This document shows positions 10,115-19,276 of a DNA stretch of 64,000 nucleotides, piece by piece. A program made the position numbers and the translations under genes. Position 1 is the first letter of the stretch. Every line of letters starts with the position of its first letter. A model generated the notes under the pieces. The model did not search any database. It worked only from the letters and a program-made list of their open reading frames with translations, and was not told the DNA's origin. The stretch is from NCBI RefSeq assembly GCF_014253075.1, contig NZ_JACLZJ010000003.1, forward strand, positions 470,628 to 534,627, in the 5' to 3' direction. Source of the stretch: Ochrobactrum sp. CM-21-5 (GTDB lineage Bacteria; Pseudomonadota; Alphaproteobacteria; Rhizobiales; Rhizobiaceae).

Positions 10115-11101
10115 ATGAAGACCGAACCGAACGAAGTCCACAACAGGCCGCAGCTGGTCACCGTTTTCGGCGGTTCAGGCTTTGTAGGACGCGCGGTCGT
10201 CGCTGCACTCACCAAGCGCGGCTATCGTGTGCGCGTTGCCGTGCGCAAGCCGGAAATCGCTTACTATATGGCCCCGCTTGGCAATGTCGGGCAGATCCAG
10301 ATGGCGCAGGCCAACGTCCGGCATCGCGGCTCGGTGGAGCGTGCCGTCATGGGCTCCGATCATGTCGTGAACCTTGTCGGCATCCTCGCGGAAAGCGGTC
10401 GCCAACGTTTCAACACGGTGCAAGTGCTGGGCGCCAAGAATATTGCCGAGGCCGCCAAGGCTGCGGGCATTCCCATGACGCACCTATCCTCGCTCGCAGC
10501 CGATGTGAATTCTCCGTCAGCCTACGCTCGCACGAAAGGTCAAGGCGAAAATGCTGTTCGTTCCGTTCTACCGGACACAGTGATCCTGCGTCCGTCGATC
10601 ATTTTCGGCCACGAGGACCGTTTCTTCAACCGCTTCGCCAATATGGCGCGTTTCTCGCCTGTCATGCCGGTCATCGGCGGCGGCGAGACCCGTCTTCAGC
10701 CGGTCTATGTCGGCGACGTTGCTGAAGCTGTTGCTCGTGCCGTGGACGGAAAACTGATACCAGGTAGCACCTATGAACTCGGCGGCCCGGACATACAGCC
10801 GTTCAGGAACTGGATGAAAGACATGCTGGGCGTGATCGGCCGCAAGCGCCTGATCGTTTCCATGCCCTGGTGGGTCGCGCGCGTACAAGCATTGATCCTC
10901 GGCCTCCTGCCCAACCCGATGCTCACCACGGATCAGGTCACCCTGCTGAAATTCGATAATGTCGTCTCCGAACAAGCTGTCAAGGAAGGCCGCACCCTTC
11001 AGGGCATGGGCATCACACCGGAAACGGTGGATGCGATACTTCCGGCATATCTGTGGCGCTATCGCGTTGCCGGCCAGTACACCAAAACCGGCTTGGCCTG
11101 A
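10115..11101 (+). CDS. NAD(P)-binding protein, complex I NDUFA9-like family
   Basis: An atypical short-chain dehydrogenase of 328 residues with an N-terminal Rossmann motif, VFGGSGFVGRAVV (about 15-27). It belongs to the NDUFA9-like group, related to the accessory subunit of respiratory complex I; bacterial members are usually annotated as NADH-ubiquinone oxidoreductase-like, but a complex I role here is unproven. The start at 10115 is chosen over the in-frame ATG at 10100 because AGGAG-TTAAGG lies immediately before it. A rho-independent terminator follows the gene. Confidence 0.85.
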   Translation: MKTEPNEVHNRPQLVTVFGGSGFVGRAVVAALTKRGYRVRVAVRKPEIAYYMAPLGNVGQIQMAQANVRHRGSVERAVMGSDHVVNLVGILAESGRQRFNTVQVLGAKNIAEAAKAAGIPMTHLSSLAADVNSPSAYARTKGQGENAVRSVLPDTVILRPSIIFGHEDRFFNRFANMARFSPVMPVIGGGETRLQPVYVGDVAEAVARAVDGKLIPGSTYELGGPDIQPFRNWMKDMLGVIGRKRLIVSMPWWVARVQALILGLLPNPMLTTDQVTLLKFDNVVSEQAVKEGRTLQGMGITPETVDAILPAYLWRYRVAGQYTKTGLA

Positions 11102-11126
11102 CATCGACGAAAATGGAAATGAGAAA

Positions 11127-11148
11127 GGGGCCGAAAGGCCCCTTATTC
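11127..11148 (+). terminator. Rho-independent terminator after NDUFA9-like gene
   Basis: GGGGCC-GAAA-GGCCCC stem with a tetraloop, followed by TTATTCCT. It lies 25 bp past the stop codon, and uppP converges on it from the other side. Confidence 0.75.
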
Positions 11149-11232
11149 CTGTTCCGCCCCCCACTATAGCCCCGAGCGTTCGTCGCTCAAAAGCCAAATC
11201 ATTGGCCTTTTGTCCGCTGTGTGGACTGCTCT

Positions 11233-12039
11233 TCACCCCCAGATCAGCAATCCTGCCAGACCTGCCGAGCCGACGATCAGCCGCCACCAGCCGAAAAGCT
11301 TGAAACCGTGGCGCGAAACATAATCCAGCAGATAACGCACGACGAAAACGCCCGAAATAAACGCGCATATAAAACCGACAGTGATCAATGCTCCATCATT
11401 GACGGAGAGCCCAGAATGGCTTTTGTAAAGATCGTAGCCGAATGCACCTGCCATGGTCGGCATGGCGAGGAAAAATGAGAACTCCGCCGCGGAGCGTTTG
11501 TCCGCGCCAAGCAGCAATGAACCGACAATCGTGGAGCCCGACCGCGAAACGCCGGGGATCATAGCGAAGCACTGGATAAAGCCGATAGCGAGGCAGATCG
11601 GCAGCGGATAGTCCATCACATCGTGGTAACGCGGCTTCAGATTGAGCTGATCGACCCATAGCAGAATGAAACCGCCGATGATGAGCATAATGCACACGAG
11701 CATGGGCGTTTCGAACAGCACGCCCTTGATAAAACTATGCCCCATCGCACCGATGAGCGCGGCAGGCAGAAAAGCAACAAGAATACCCAGAACGAAGCGC
11801 CGCGTGCGGGCATCACGGGGAAAATTGGTCAGAATTTTCAGAAGCTTTGCCGAATAGACCGTCAGGATCGCCAGAATGGCTCCGAGCTGGATCAAGACCT
11901 CAAAGGTTTTTCCTGTGGATTCGAATCCCATAAAATGACCGATCAGCAATAAATGACCCGTGGAGGAGACCGGAATGAATTCGGTCATGCCTTCGATAAG
12001 ACCGAGCAATGCGGCTTCCAACAGATTAAAAACATCCAT
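11233..12039 (-). CDS. uppP: Undecaprenyl-diphosphatase (bacitracin resistance family)
   Basis: An integral membrane enzyme that recycles undecaprenyl pyrophosphate to the monophosphate carrier for peptidoglycan and other envelope polymers. This 268-residue protein has multiple hydrophobic helices and both BacA/UppP signature motifs, [15 protein letters not shown] (16-30) and [17 protein letters not shown] in the second half. It is transcribed alone, with a 277-bp upstream gap before the divergent GST gene. Confidence 0.95.
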   Translation of the reverse strand: MDVFNLLEAALLGLIEGMTEFIPVSSTGHLLLIGHFMGFESTGKTFEVLIQLGAILAILTVYSAKLLKILTNFPRDARTRRFVLGILVAFLPAALIGAMGHSFIKGVLFETPMLVCIMLIIGGFILLWVDQLNLKPRYHDVMDYPLPICLAIGFIQCFAMIPGVSRSGSTIVGSLLLGADKRSAAEFSFFLAMPTMAGAFGYDLYKSHSGLSVNDGALITVGFICAFISGVFVVRYLLDYVSRHGFKLFGWWRLIVGSAGLAGLLIWG

Positions 12040-12316
12040 GAAGTCAGTACCTTAAAATAGTCGGCACGAAAACTATGCCAAAAATGTCGCCCGATGCTGA
12101 ATGCGGAACGGGAAAAGACCCACCCAGCGATTGCTTGTCTCCCGCAGGCATAGCCCTTATAGACTTTACATTCCGTTGAGGTGGCTTCGAATCGCTTTGC
12201 CGCAGAGATATCCTGCTGCATGTGTAAACGCCAGCCACCGCCCAATCGGTCAACCGGAACATCAATTAAAGCCGAATCGCAATTCAAGCTAGTCAGTCGA
12301 AAGTACCGCGTCGATC

Positions 12317-13009
12317 ATGCTTACGCTTTTTCACCATCCCATGTCCTCAGGTTCGCGCTATGTGCGTCTCATCCTTGGCGAATACGGCGTGGAAGCTGAA
12401 CTGATCGAAGAAAGACCGTGGTCGCGCCGCAAGGAGTTTCTGGTGCTCAACCCGGCCGCGACGCTGCCAGTGCTTCTGGCGGAAAACGACCTGCCGGTTG
12501 TCGGCGCGACCGTGATCGCCGAATATCTGGATGAAACACGCGGCGCCCTAAAACGCAGCCGCCGTCTGTTGCCGGAAAGCCCGATGGAGCGTGCCGAAGT
12601 ACGCCGCCTGGTGGATTGGTTCTTGTTGAAATTCGAGAACGAAGTCACCCGTCACATCGCCCGCGAGCGCGTATTCAAACTGCAGATGGCGGCAGAGATG
12701 GGCGGCAGCGCACCGGATTCGACAGCAATCCGTGCCGCCCGAACTAACATCCGCCAGCACATGAAATATATTGATTGGCTTGCCGCCACTCGCGACTGGC
12801 TTGCCGGGGGTGTTCCAAGTTATGCTGATATGGCCGCGGCGGCTTCCATTTCCGTGCTCGACTATCTCGGCGAGATCGACTGGGCCGAAACCAAAGCTGC
12901 CCGGGACTGGTATTCACGCATGAAATCACGGCCTGCCTTCCGCCCGCTTCTGACCGATCGCGTGCGCGGGCTCGCTCCGGTGGCTCATTATGGCGATCTC
13001 GACTTCTGA
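12317..13009 (+). CDS. Glutathione S-transferase family protein
   Basis: A 230-residue protein with an N-terminal thioredoxin-like GST domain (FHHPMSSGSRYVRLIL, then NPAATLPVL and a conserved ATVIAEYLDE segment) and an all-helical C-terminal domain. Ser residues near position 8-9 occupy the catalytic region. The substrate is unknown. It overlaps the start of queG by 20 bp, so the two are almost certainly co-transcribed. It is not the same subclass as the GST at 45 kb. Confidence 0.88.
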   Translation: MLTLFHHPMSSGSRYVRLILGEYGVEAELIEERPWSRRKEFLVLNPAATLPVLLAENDLPVVGATVIAEYLDETRGALKRSRRLLPESPMERAEVRRLVDWFLLKFENEVTRHIARERVFKLQMAAEMGGSAPDSTAIRAARTNIRQHMKYIDWLAATRDWLAGGVPSYADMAAAASISVLDYLGEIDWAETKAARDWYSRMKSRPAFRPLLTDRVRGLAPVAHYGDLDF

Positions 13010-14126
13010 AACGAAAGAGGCACGGCTCAAGCGCTTCCTGATTGAAGAAGCCAGAGCTGTCGGCTTCGATGCGGTCGCCTTCACCACACCTGACGCCATA
13101 CCGCAGGCGCCAGAGCGCCTTCGGCAGTATATTGCCGAAGGGCATCACGCCGATATGCTCTGGATGGAGGAAACGGAAGCGCGACGCGCCAATCCGAGCG
13201 TACTCTGGCCTGAAGTCCGTTCGATCATGATGCTCGCCATGAACTATGGACCGGATTCAAATCCGCTGACCGTACTGGAGCAAAAGGATCGCGCAGCCAT
13301 CTCAGTCTATGCGCAAAACCGCGATTATCACGACATCATCAAAGGCAAGCTCAAGCATATAGCCAGCCGCTTCGCCGCCCGCGCCGGACAAGATGTGAAA
13401 GTCTTCGTCGATACGGCCCCGGTGATGGAAAAACCGCTCGCCGCTTCCGCTGGTCTCGGCTGGCAGGGCAAGCACACCAATCTGGTCAGCCGCGAGCTCG
13501 GCTCCTGGCTGTTTCTCGGCTCGATTTTCACGACGGCGGAAATTCCGCCGGATGCGCCCGAACGCGACCATTGCGGCTCCTGCCGTGCCTGCCTCGATTC
13601 CTGTCCGACCGCTGCATTCCCCTCACCTTACCGCATCGATGCCGGGCGCTGTATTTCCTATCTGACGATCGAGAATAAAGGCGCCATCCCGGTCGAATTC
13701 CGCAAGGCGATGGGCAACCGCATCTATGGCTGCGACGATTGCCTGTCCGTTTGCCCGTGGAACAAGTTTGCGCAAGCAACCAGCGAAATAAAGCTGAAAG
13801 CTCGTGATGATCTCAAGGAACCGTGTCTTGCCGACCTTCTGGTACTGGAGGACCCAGCGTTTCGCACGCTTTTTTCCGGCTCTCCCGTCAAACGGATCGG
13901 TCGCGACCGCTTCCTGCGCAACGTCCTGATCGCGACCGGTAATTCGGGTGACAAAACACTGTTGCCGCATGTGGAGGCTCTGCTGGAAGATGCCGCGCCA
14001 GTGGTGCGCGGTGCGGCAGTATGGGCATTGCAGCAACTGGCCAGTTCAGAACGGGTTGCAATTTTGCGAGAAACTCTGGCGTCCCGGGAAGAGGATGCTA
14101 CGGTGCGGGCAGAGTGGACATTGTAA
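12990..14126 (+). CDS. queG: Epoxyqueuosine reductase
   Basis: A cobalamin- and Fe-S-dependent enzyme performing the last step of queuosine formation in tRNA, epoxyqueuosine to queuosine. The 378-residue protein contains the catalytic region DTAPVMEK (141-148), a first ferredoxin cluster CGSCRACLDSCP (195-206) and a second CDDCLSVCP (248-256), then a C-terminal HEAT-like segment (about 310-375), as expected for QueG. It overlaps the upstream GST gene by 20 bp and is followed after 52 bp by an SDR gene. Confidence 0.96.
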   Translation: MAISTSETKEARLKRFLIEEARAVGFDAVAFTTPDAIPQAPERLRQYIAEGHHADMLWMEETEARRANPSVLWPEVRSIMMLAMNYGPDSNPLTVLEQKDRAAISVYAQNRDYHDIIKGKLKHIASRFAARAGQDVKVFVDTAPVMEKPLAASAGLGWQGKHTNLVSRELGSWLFLGSIFTTAEIPPDAPERDHCGSCRACLDSCPTAAFPSPYRIDAGRCISYLTIENKGAIPVEFRKAMGNRIYGCDDCLSVCPWNKFAQATSEIKLKARDDLKEPCLADLLVLEDPAFRTLFSGSPVKRIGRDRFLRNVLIATGNSGDKTLLPHVEALLEDAAPVVRGAAVWALQQLASSERVAILRETLASREEDATVRAEWTL

Positions 14127-14178
14127 AAACTTGGAACCGGTAAACAGTTTTGAGCGATCATGCGGAGAGGAATTTTAA

Positions 14179-15048
14179 ATGCGCGTTTTTCTGTTCGGGG
14201 CCGGTTATTCCGCAAGAGCTTTTGCGAGAAGGATCGCCCTTGAAGCAGAATGCATCGACGGAACAACACGCCACCAGCAAAAATTTTCCGCTCTTGAAAC
14301 AGAAGGCATCACGCCTTTCATCTTCGATGGCGAGGTACCCTCGCCGCAGCTTCTGGACAGACTGGCCAAAGCGACCCATGTGGTGATTTCCATTTCCCCC
14401 GCCGATAGCGGTGATCTGACAGCCGCAATCGTGGAAGAAGTGTTGCGCCGCCCCGACAACACAATTCGCTGGATCGGCTATCTCTCGACGGTCGGTGTGT
14501 ATGGCGACCACAGCGGCGAATGGGTCAATGAAGCCACGCCCTGCAAACCGGTCTCCCGGCGTTCGCTGGAACGGGTCGAAGCCGAAGAGGTGTGGACAAA
14601 ACTCGCCAGACAACACGGCACTCCACTGGCAATCCTGCGGCTTTCCGGCATTTACGGGCCGGGCCGCAATGCTTTCATCAATCTGGAACGTGGCACTGCG
14701 CGACGCATCATAAAGCAGGATCAGGTCTTCAACCGCATTCATGTCGACGATATCGCAGGCGCGTTGCGCTTGCTGGCAGGCACGGATACCGGCGGCATTT
14801 TCAACATCACCGACAGCGAGCCTTCACCGCCGCAGGATGTTGTAGCCTATGCCGCAGAACTGATGGGCGTGAGCTTGCCACCGGAAGTACCTTTCAACCA
14901 AGCAGACATGACGCCGATGGCCCGCTCTTTCTATGGTGAAAACAAACGTGTAGCCAACCAGCGCATAAAAAATCTCGGCTATGAATTTCTTTATCCGGAT
15001 TATCGCACCGCCTTTTCGGCTATGTGGCGAGACAGCAGCTGGCGCTGA
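14179..15048 (+). CDS. NAD-dependent epimerase/dehydratase-like SDR family protein
   Basis: A 289-residue extended-type SDR. The N-terminal Rossmann motif is FLFGAGYSARAFA (about 4-16), and the family features YLSTVGVYGD and LRLSGIYGPGR follow. In this position YxxxK is not obvious; the VYGDHSGEW segment resembles YeeZ/ArnA-like SDRs with divergent active sites. It has a GAGAGGAATTTTAA ribosome site and follows queG in the same orientation. The substrate is not predictable. Confidence 0.8.
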   Translation: MRVFLFGAGYSARAFARRIALEAECIDGTTRHQQKFSALETEGITPFIFDGEVPSPQLLDRLAKATHVVISISPADSGDLTAAIVEEVLRRPDNTIRWIGYLSTVGVYGDHSGEWVNEATPCKPVSRRSLERVEAEEVWTKLARQHGTPLAILRLSGIYGPGRNAFINLERGTARRIIKQDQVFNRIHVDDIAGALRLLAGTDTGGIFNITDSEPSPPQDVVAYAAELMGVSLPPEVPFNQADMTPMARSFYGENKRVANQRIKNLGYEFLYPDYRTAFSAMWRDSSWR

Positions 15049-15241
15049 TTGCATTGCCCGAACCCGGCTGGTAAAAACACGCGCAATAATGTTCAACGGG
15101 ATCGGAACAATGGGTAACGCCAAGTCAGCAGAAAAATAAGCCGCAACAGTCTTCCAACCTGTTGCGGCATCTGTCCCGGAATCAATACCATAATTGCAGG
15201 CAGATCGCCGCCCGATCATTCTTTCGAGCGGATGCATAATC

Positions 15242-16435
15242 ATGCCCTTTGATGACCAGAAAGCTCCATCCTGGAGCCACTCCCTGCCATTTGCGCTCGC
15301 GCTTATGGCGCCTTTCGACATTCTCGCCTCGCTTGCCATGGATATCTACCTGCCGGTGGTGCCATCCATGCCGCGTATTCTGCAAACAACGCCCGCCATG
15401 GTGCAGCTCACATTGAGCCTCTATATGGTAATGCTCGGTGTCGGCCAACTTCTGTTCGGCCCCCTCTCCGACCGTTATGGGCGCAGACCCATACTACTCG
15501 GCGGATCTACGCTTTTCGCTATCGCATCCTTCATGCTCGCCATGACAGATAATGCGATCGTCTTTATATTCCTGCGATTTCTTCAGGCTGTGGGCGCATC
15601 AGCAGCCCTTGTCGCCACTTTCGCAACCATCCGGGATGTCTATGCCACACGGCCGGAAGGCGCGACGATCTACGGTCTCTTCAGCGCCATGCTGTCTTTC
15701 GTGCCTGCGCTGGGACCAGTCGCCGGCGCACTGATCGCACAGAGCCTTGGTTGGCGCGCGATCTTCGCCATGCTCGGTTTTCTGACCGCCATTGCCGTAT
15801 GGCGGGCCGCTCGCCATTGGCACGAAACACGCCCGACGCGCAGCCATCCGTCGCGAGGCACCGTTGCGCGGATCATGAAAAGCTTCACCTTCTGGACATA
15901 CACGCTGAGTTTCAGCACGGCGATGGGCACATTCTTTGTGTTCTTTTCCACATCACCGCGCATCCTGATCGAGCGGGCGGACGTTACAGAAACCGGCTTC
16001 AGCCTTGCCTTTGGAAGCGTTGCTGTCGCAATGATCATTGCGACGCGCATCCTCCCGCGTTACATGCAAAAGCGGGAAGCGCGAACCAGCGTGGCTTTCG
16101 GCATGATGACGCTCCTTGTCAGTGCGTGCCTGCTCCTGCTGGGCGAGCAACTGCTGGAGCCGTCCTTCACAAGCATCATCCTGCCGATGTGGCTTGCTGC
16201 CGTTGGTATCGTTCTGACGGTATCAATGGCGGCAAACGGCGCTTTGTCGGCATTCGATGACTGCGCAGGCATGGCGGTCGCCGTCTATTTCTGCATTCAG
16301 AGCCTGATCGTCAGTTTTGCTGGAACGGCCCTCATCATCCTGCTTCCAGGCGATACGGCATGGCCGCTCGTCGTCTTCTGCACCGTCATGCCGATCCTCA
16401 CCCTCGCAATGCTTGCGCGGCTTCATAAGCACTGA
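15242..16435 (+). CDS. Bcr/CflA-type multidrug efflux MFS transporter
   Basis: A drug:proton antiporter of the 12-helix major facilitator superfamily, 397 residues from this start. The motif-A loop GPLSDRYGRRPILLGG follows the second helix, and the RFLQAVGASAA segment is characteristic of the Bcr/CflA (DHA1) group. It typically exports chloramphenicol-, bicyclomycin- or sulfonamide-like compounds, but the substrate cannot be told here. The start at 15242 is chosen because the 16 upstream in-frame residues from 15194 are non-hydrophobic and atypical. Confidence 0.9.
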   Translation: MPFDDQKAPSWSHSLPFALALMAPFDILASLAMDIYLPVVPSMPRILQTTPAMVQLTLSLYMVMLGVGQLLFGPLSDRYGRRPILLGGSTLFAIASFMLAMTDNAIVFIFLRFLQAVGASAALVATFATIRDVYATRPEGATIYGLFSAMLSFVPALGPVAGALIAQSLGWRAIFAMLGFLTAIAVWRAARHWHETRPTRSHPSRGTVARIMKSFTFWTYTLSFSTAMGTFFVFFSTSPRILIERADVTETGFSLAFGSVAVAMIIATRILPRYMQKREARTSVAFGMMTLLVSACLLLLGEQLLEPSFTSIILPMWLAAVGIVLTVSMAANGALSAFDDCAGMAVAVYFCIQSLIVSFAGTALIILLPGDTAWPLVVFCTVMPILTLAMLARLHKH

Positions 16436-16565
16436 CCAAACTCGGCTGAGCGCACCGAACAAGCGATCGGCATTGCTGGCTAGCCCATCACACAGCATAA
16501 TGCCGTCAATCCGGTCGCCTTGATTCGCAGCCGCGACGCCCTCCCGGCAAACCATGGAATGGCCC

Positions 16566-17498
16566 ATGACCGCAAACAAACTGAAAAAGATCGTTTTTGC
16601 CGCCGCGCTGGTGGCTATGGTCTCCGCTGACTTCGCACCGCTGGCTGCGGCAGAAAATATACCTGCCAAACAGGCTTTTGGCACACAAACACTGCCCGTT
16701 CTGACGCAACAGCCACAATCCATCGGCTTTTACGCCAAGGGTTGTCTCGCAGGCGCGGTCGCGCTCCCCACCGACGGCCCCAACTGGCAGGTGATGCGCC
16801 TGTCACGCAATCGGCGGTGGGGCCATCCCCGCATGATCGCCCTTCTGGAAAAACTGTCCCAGGACGCGGCAACTGACGGTTGGCCGGGCCTCCTCGTCGG
16901 CGACATCTCACAGCCGCGCGGCGGGCCAATGCTGACGGGACACGCTTCGCATCAGGTCGGCCTCGATGCCGATATTTGGCTGACGCCGATGCCCAAAAAG
17001 CGTTTTACCGATGCAGAACGCGAAAGCGTGTCGGCCGTGTCTATGCTGAAGCCGGATTCGCTCTATATCGATCCGAAGAAATGGACATCGAGCCGCACCG
17101 CCCTTTTGAAGCATGCCGCGAGCTACCCGGAAGTTGAACGTATTTTCGTACATCCAGGCATCAAGAAGCAACTTTGCAACACAGTGAAAGGCGAGCGCAG
17201 CTGGCTTGGCAAGGTCCGCCCTTATTGGGGCCATTTCTACCATTTCCACGTCCGCCTCACCTGCCAGCCCGGATCGCCTCAATGCAAGTCTCAGTCGAAA
17301 GTGGCGCCGGGCGATGGTTGCGACAAATCGCTGGCATGGTGGTTCACGGACGAGCCGTGGAAGCCTGCAAAACCATCAAGCAAGCCGTCCAAAAAGCCAA
17401 AACCCGTTATGGTTTCCGATCTTCCGAAAGCATGTGCTGTTGTTCTGGATGGTCCGGCTCCAAATTCGATTGCAGATGTGACTTATGGCGCACAATAA
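16566..17498 (+). CDS. mepA: Penicillin-insensitive murein endopeptidase
   Basis: A periplasmic LAS-family metallopeptidase that cleaves D-Ala-mDAP cross-links in peptidoglycan. A signal peptide spans about residues 1-28 (MTANKLKKIVFAAAL, ending near APLAAAE). Zinc-site motifs are present: GHASHQVGLDADIWL in the middle and HFYHFHVRLTCQPGSPQC near the C-terminus. An in-frame ATG four codons upstream (16554) is an alternative start. The protein is 310 residues, with a Lys/Pro-rich segment (KPAKPSSKPSKKPKP) before the end. A strong hairpin follows. Confidence 0.93.
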   Translation: MTANKLKKIVFAAALVAMVSADFAPLAAAENIPAKQAFGTQTLPVLTQQPQSIGFYAKGCLAGAVALPTDGPNWQVMRLSRNRRWGHPRMIALLEKLSQDAATDGWPGLLVGDISQPRGGPMLTGHASHQVGLDADIWLTPMPKKRFTDAERESVSAVSMLKPDSLYIDPKKWTSSRTALLKHAASYPEVERIFVHPGIKKQLCNTVKGERSWLGKVRPYWGHFYHFHVRLTCQPGSPQCKSQSKVAPGDGCDKSLAWWFTDEPWKPAKPSSKPSKKPKPVMVSDLPKACAVVLDGPAPNSIADVTYGAQ

Positions 17499-17505
17499 CA
17501 AAAAG

Positions 17506-17536
17506 CGATCCGGGTACGCTATTTTCACCCGGATCG
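17506..17536 (+). terminator. Hairpin after mepA
   Basis: CGATCCGGGT / ACCCGGATCG inverted repeat of 10 bp with an 11-nt loop, starting 7 bp after the mepA stop. There is no immediate T-run; it is a likely terminator or 3' stabiliser. Confidence 0.6.
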
Positions 17537-17629
17537 ACTGCGATGCCATTAACGCCTCTTTTCACCAAGCTGTAGCTTCGCTATAGGTTTAAACCGATTT
17601 AGATATCGACTGACAAGGTTATCAATCTC

Positions 17630-18007
17630 ATGACGGAACGCCTGCGCATTGCATTGATCGCCCACGACCAGAAAAAGGACGACATGGTCGCCTTTGCCAA
17701 AGCCCATGAGCAGCCGCTATCCCGCTATGATATTGTCGCGACTGGAACAACAGGTGGCCTTATTCTTGATGCCTGCCCCTCGCTGACCATCCATCGCGTA
17801 AAAAGCGGTCCCCTTGGCGGCGACCAGCAAATTGGCGCAATGATAGCGGAAGCAACTGTTCAGGTTCTGATATTCTTCATCGATCCGTTATCTCCGCTGC
17901 CGCATGATGTGGATGTCAAGGCGTTGACTCGACTGGGCAGCGTTTATGATATTCCGATGGCGCTGAACCACGCGACGGCCGAGAAACTGATCAAGGCACT
18001 GGACTGA
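17630..18007 (+). CDS. mgsA: Methylglyoxal synthase
   Basis: Converts dihydroxyacetone phosphate to methylglyoxal and phosphate, a bypass that relieves sugar-phosphate stress. The 125-residue protein has the whole family signature: [13 protein letters not shown], the phosphate-binding ATGTTGG (37-43), [11 protein letters not shown] (60-70) and the [18 protein letters not shown] stretch (82-99) with catalytic Asp and His. It is followed by glk in the same direction, 65 bp away, so the pair may form a small sugar-metabolism operon. Confidence 0.96.
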   Translation: MTERLRIALIAHDQKKDDMVAFAKAHEQPLSRYDIVATGTTGGLILDACPSLTIHRVKSGPLGGDQQIGAMIAEATVQVLIFFIDPLSPLPHDVDVKALTRLGSVYDIPMALNHATAEKLIKALD

Positions 18008-18072
18008 ATTCGAGATGGCATATGGCCCAGCGAGCATTGAACCGCAGGCGTCAGGAATCACAGGGAGAGGCA

Positions 18073-19101
18073 ATGCAAGCGATTATCGACGCCGAACAGA
18101 TTTTCAAGTTTCCGGTTCTTGTCGGCGATATTGGCGGCACCAATGCGCGCTTCGCGATCCTTGTGGACTCCAACGCTGAACCGAAGGAATTCCCGGTTCT
18201 TCAGACCGCCGATTACGCCACCATCGATGAGGCAATCCAGACTGCCATTCTCGACCACACCTCGATCCTTCCGCGCTCGGCCATTCTGGCCGTTGCCGGA
18301 CCTGTCGACGGCGACGAAATCGACCTCACCAACTGCCCCTGGGTTGTCCGTCCCCGGCAGATGATCTCCGATCTTGGCTTTGAGGACGTCACCGTCCTCA
18401 ACGATTTCGAGGCGCAGGCGCTCGCTGTCGTCTCGCTGGAAAGCGACCACCTGGAACAGATAGGCGGCAAATCCGGGGAGATCATCGCCACGCGCGTCGT
18501 GCTTGGCCCCGGCACGGGTCTTGGTGTCGCCGGCCTTATCCGCACACGCCATGCATGGGTGCCTGTGCCCGGCGAAGGTGGCCATATCGATATCGGCCCG
18601 CGCACCGAACGCGACTATCAGGTTTTCCCGCATATCGAACGCATCGATGGGCGCGTTGCCGGAGAACAAATCCTCTGCGGACGCGGATTGCGCAACCTTT
18701 ATCTCGCAATCTGCGCTGCCGACAAGGCTTCTCCATCCCTCGAAACACCCTCCGACATCACCGCCGCCGGTCTTGATGGCAGCAACGCACAAGCTGCCGA
18801 AACGCTGGAGCTTTTCGTGACCTATCTGGGCCGCGTGGCGGGCGATCTGGCGCTGATCTTCATGGCCCATGGCGGCGTGTATCTATCCGGCGGCATTCCG
18901 CAACGCATCCTTTCCGCACTGAAAGCGGGTTCCTTCCGAGCTGCTTTCGAAGACAAGGCCCCGCATAAAGAGATCATGCGCGATATACCGATCCGCGTCA
19001 TTACGCATCAGCTGGCGGCGCTGAGTGGCCTTTCCGCCTTTGCACGCACCCCTTCCCGTTTCGAGGTTTCGACCGAGGGTCGTCGCTGGCGCACATCCTG
19101 A
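18073..19101 (+). CDS. glk: Glucokinase
   Basis: ATP-dependent phosphorylation of glucose to glucose-6-phosphate. The enzyme is of the bacterial glucokinase (GlkA) family, 342 residues from this start. Motifs are the phosphate-1 site [13 protein letters not shown] (17-29), the conserved [18 protein letters not shown], and PGEGGHIDI with a glucose-binding Glu/His. The ATG at 18073 is preferred over 18022 because CAGGGAGAGG lies directly upstream. The sequence is close to Brucella glucokinase as remembered, which supports the lineage call. Confidence 0.95.
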   Translation: MQAIIDAEQIFKFPVLVGDIGGTNARFAILVDSNAEPKEFPVLQTADYATIDEAIQTAILDHTSILPRSAILAVAGPVDGDEIDLTNCPWVVRPRQMISDLGFEDVTVLNDFEAQALAVVSLESDHLEQIGGKSGEIIATRVVLGPGTGLGVAGLIRTRHAWVPVPGEGGHIDIGPRTERDYQVFPHIERIDGRVAGEQILCGRGLRNLYLAICAADKASPSLETPSDITAAGLDGSNAQAAETLELFVTYLGRVAGDLALIFMAHGGVYLSGGIPQRILSALKAGSFRAAFEDKAPHKEIMRDIPIRVITHQLAALSGLSAFARTPSRFEVSTEGRRWRTS

Positions 19102-19153
19102 CACCGCCTCTACCCCACGCTTGAGGATGGTCAAGCAGGCAGGATGACGTTAT

Positions 19154-19202
19154 AGAAACGCTGTGATGAAGTTGCTCTTCGCCTTTTTATCACAGCGTTT
19201 CT
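19154..19202 (+). terminator. Long 14-bp inverted repeat between glk and msbA
   Basis: AGAAACGCTGTGAT / ATCACAGCGTTTCT, a perfect 14-bp inverted repeat with a 21-nt loop rich in T, in the 170-bp glk-msbA gap. It probably acts as the glk terminator; an attenuator for msbA is possible. Confidence 0.5.
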
Positions 19203-19276
19203 GGTTTTGATACCAACGCATTTTCAACGACAGCCGCCGGGTTTCCGATGGCCCAAAGACAAAAAGCGCTTTGCAC

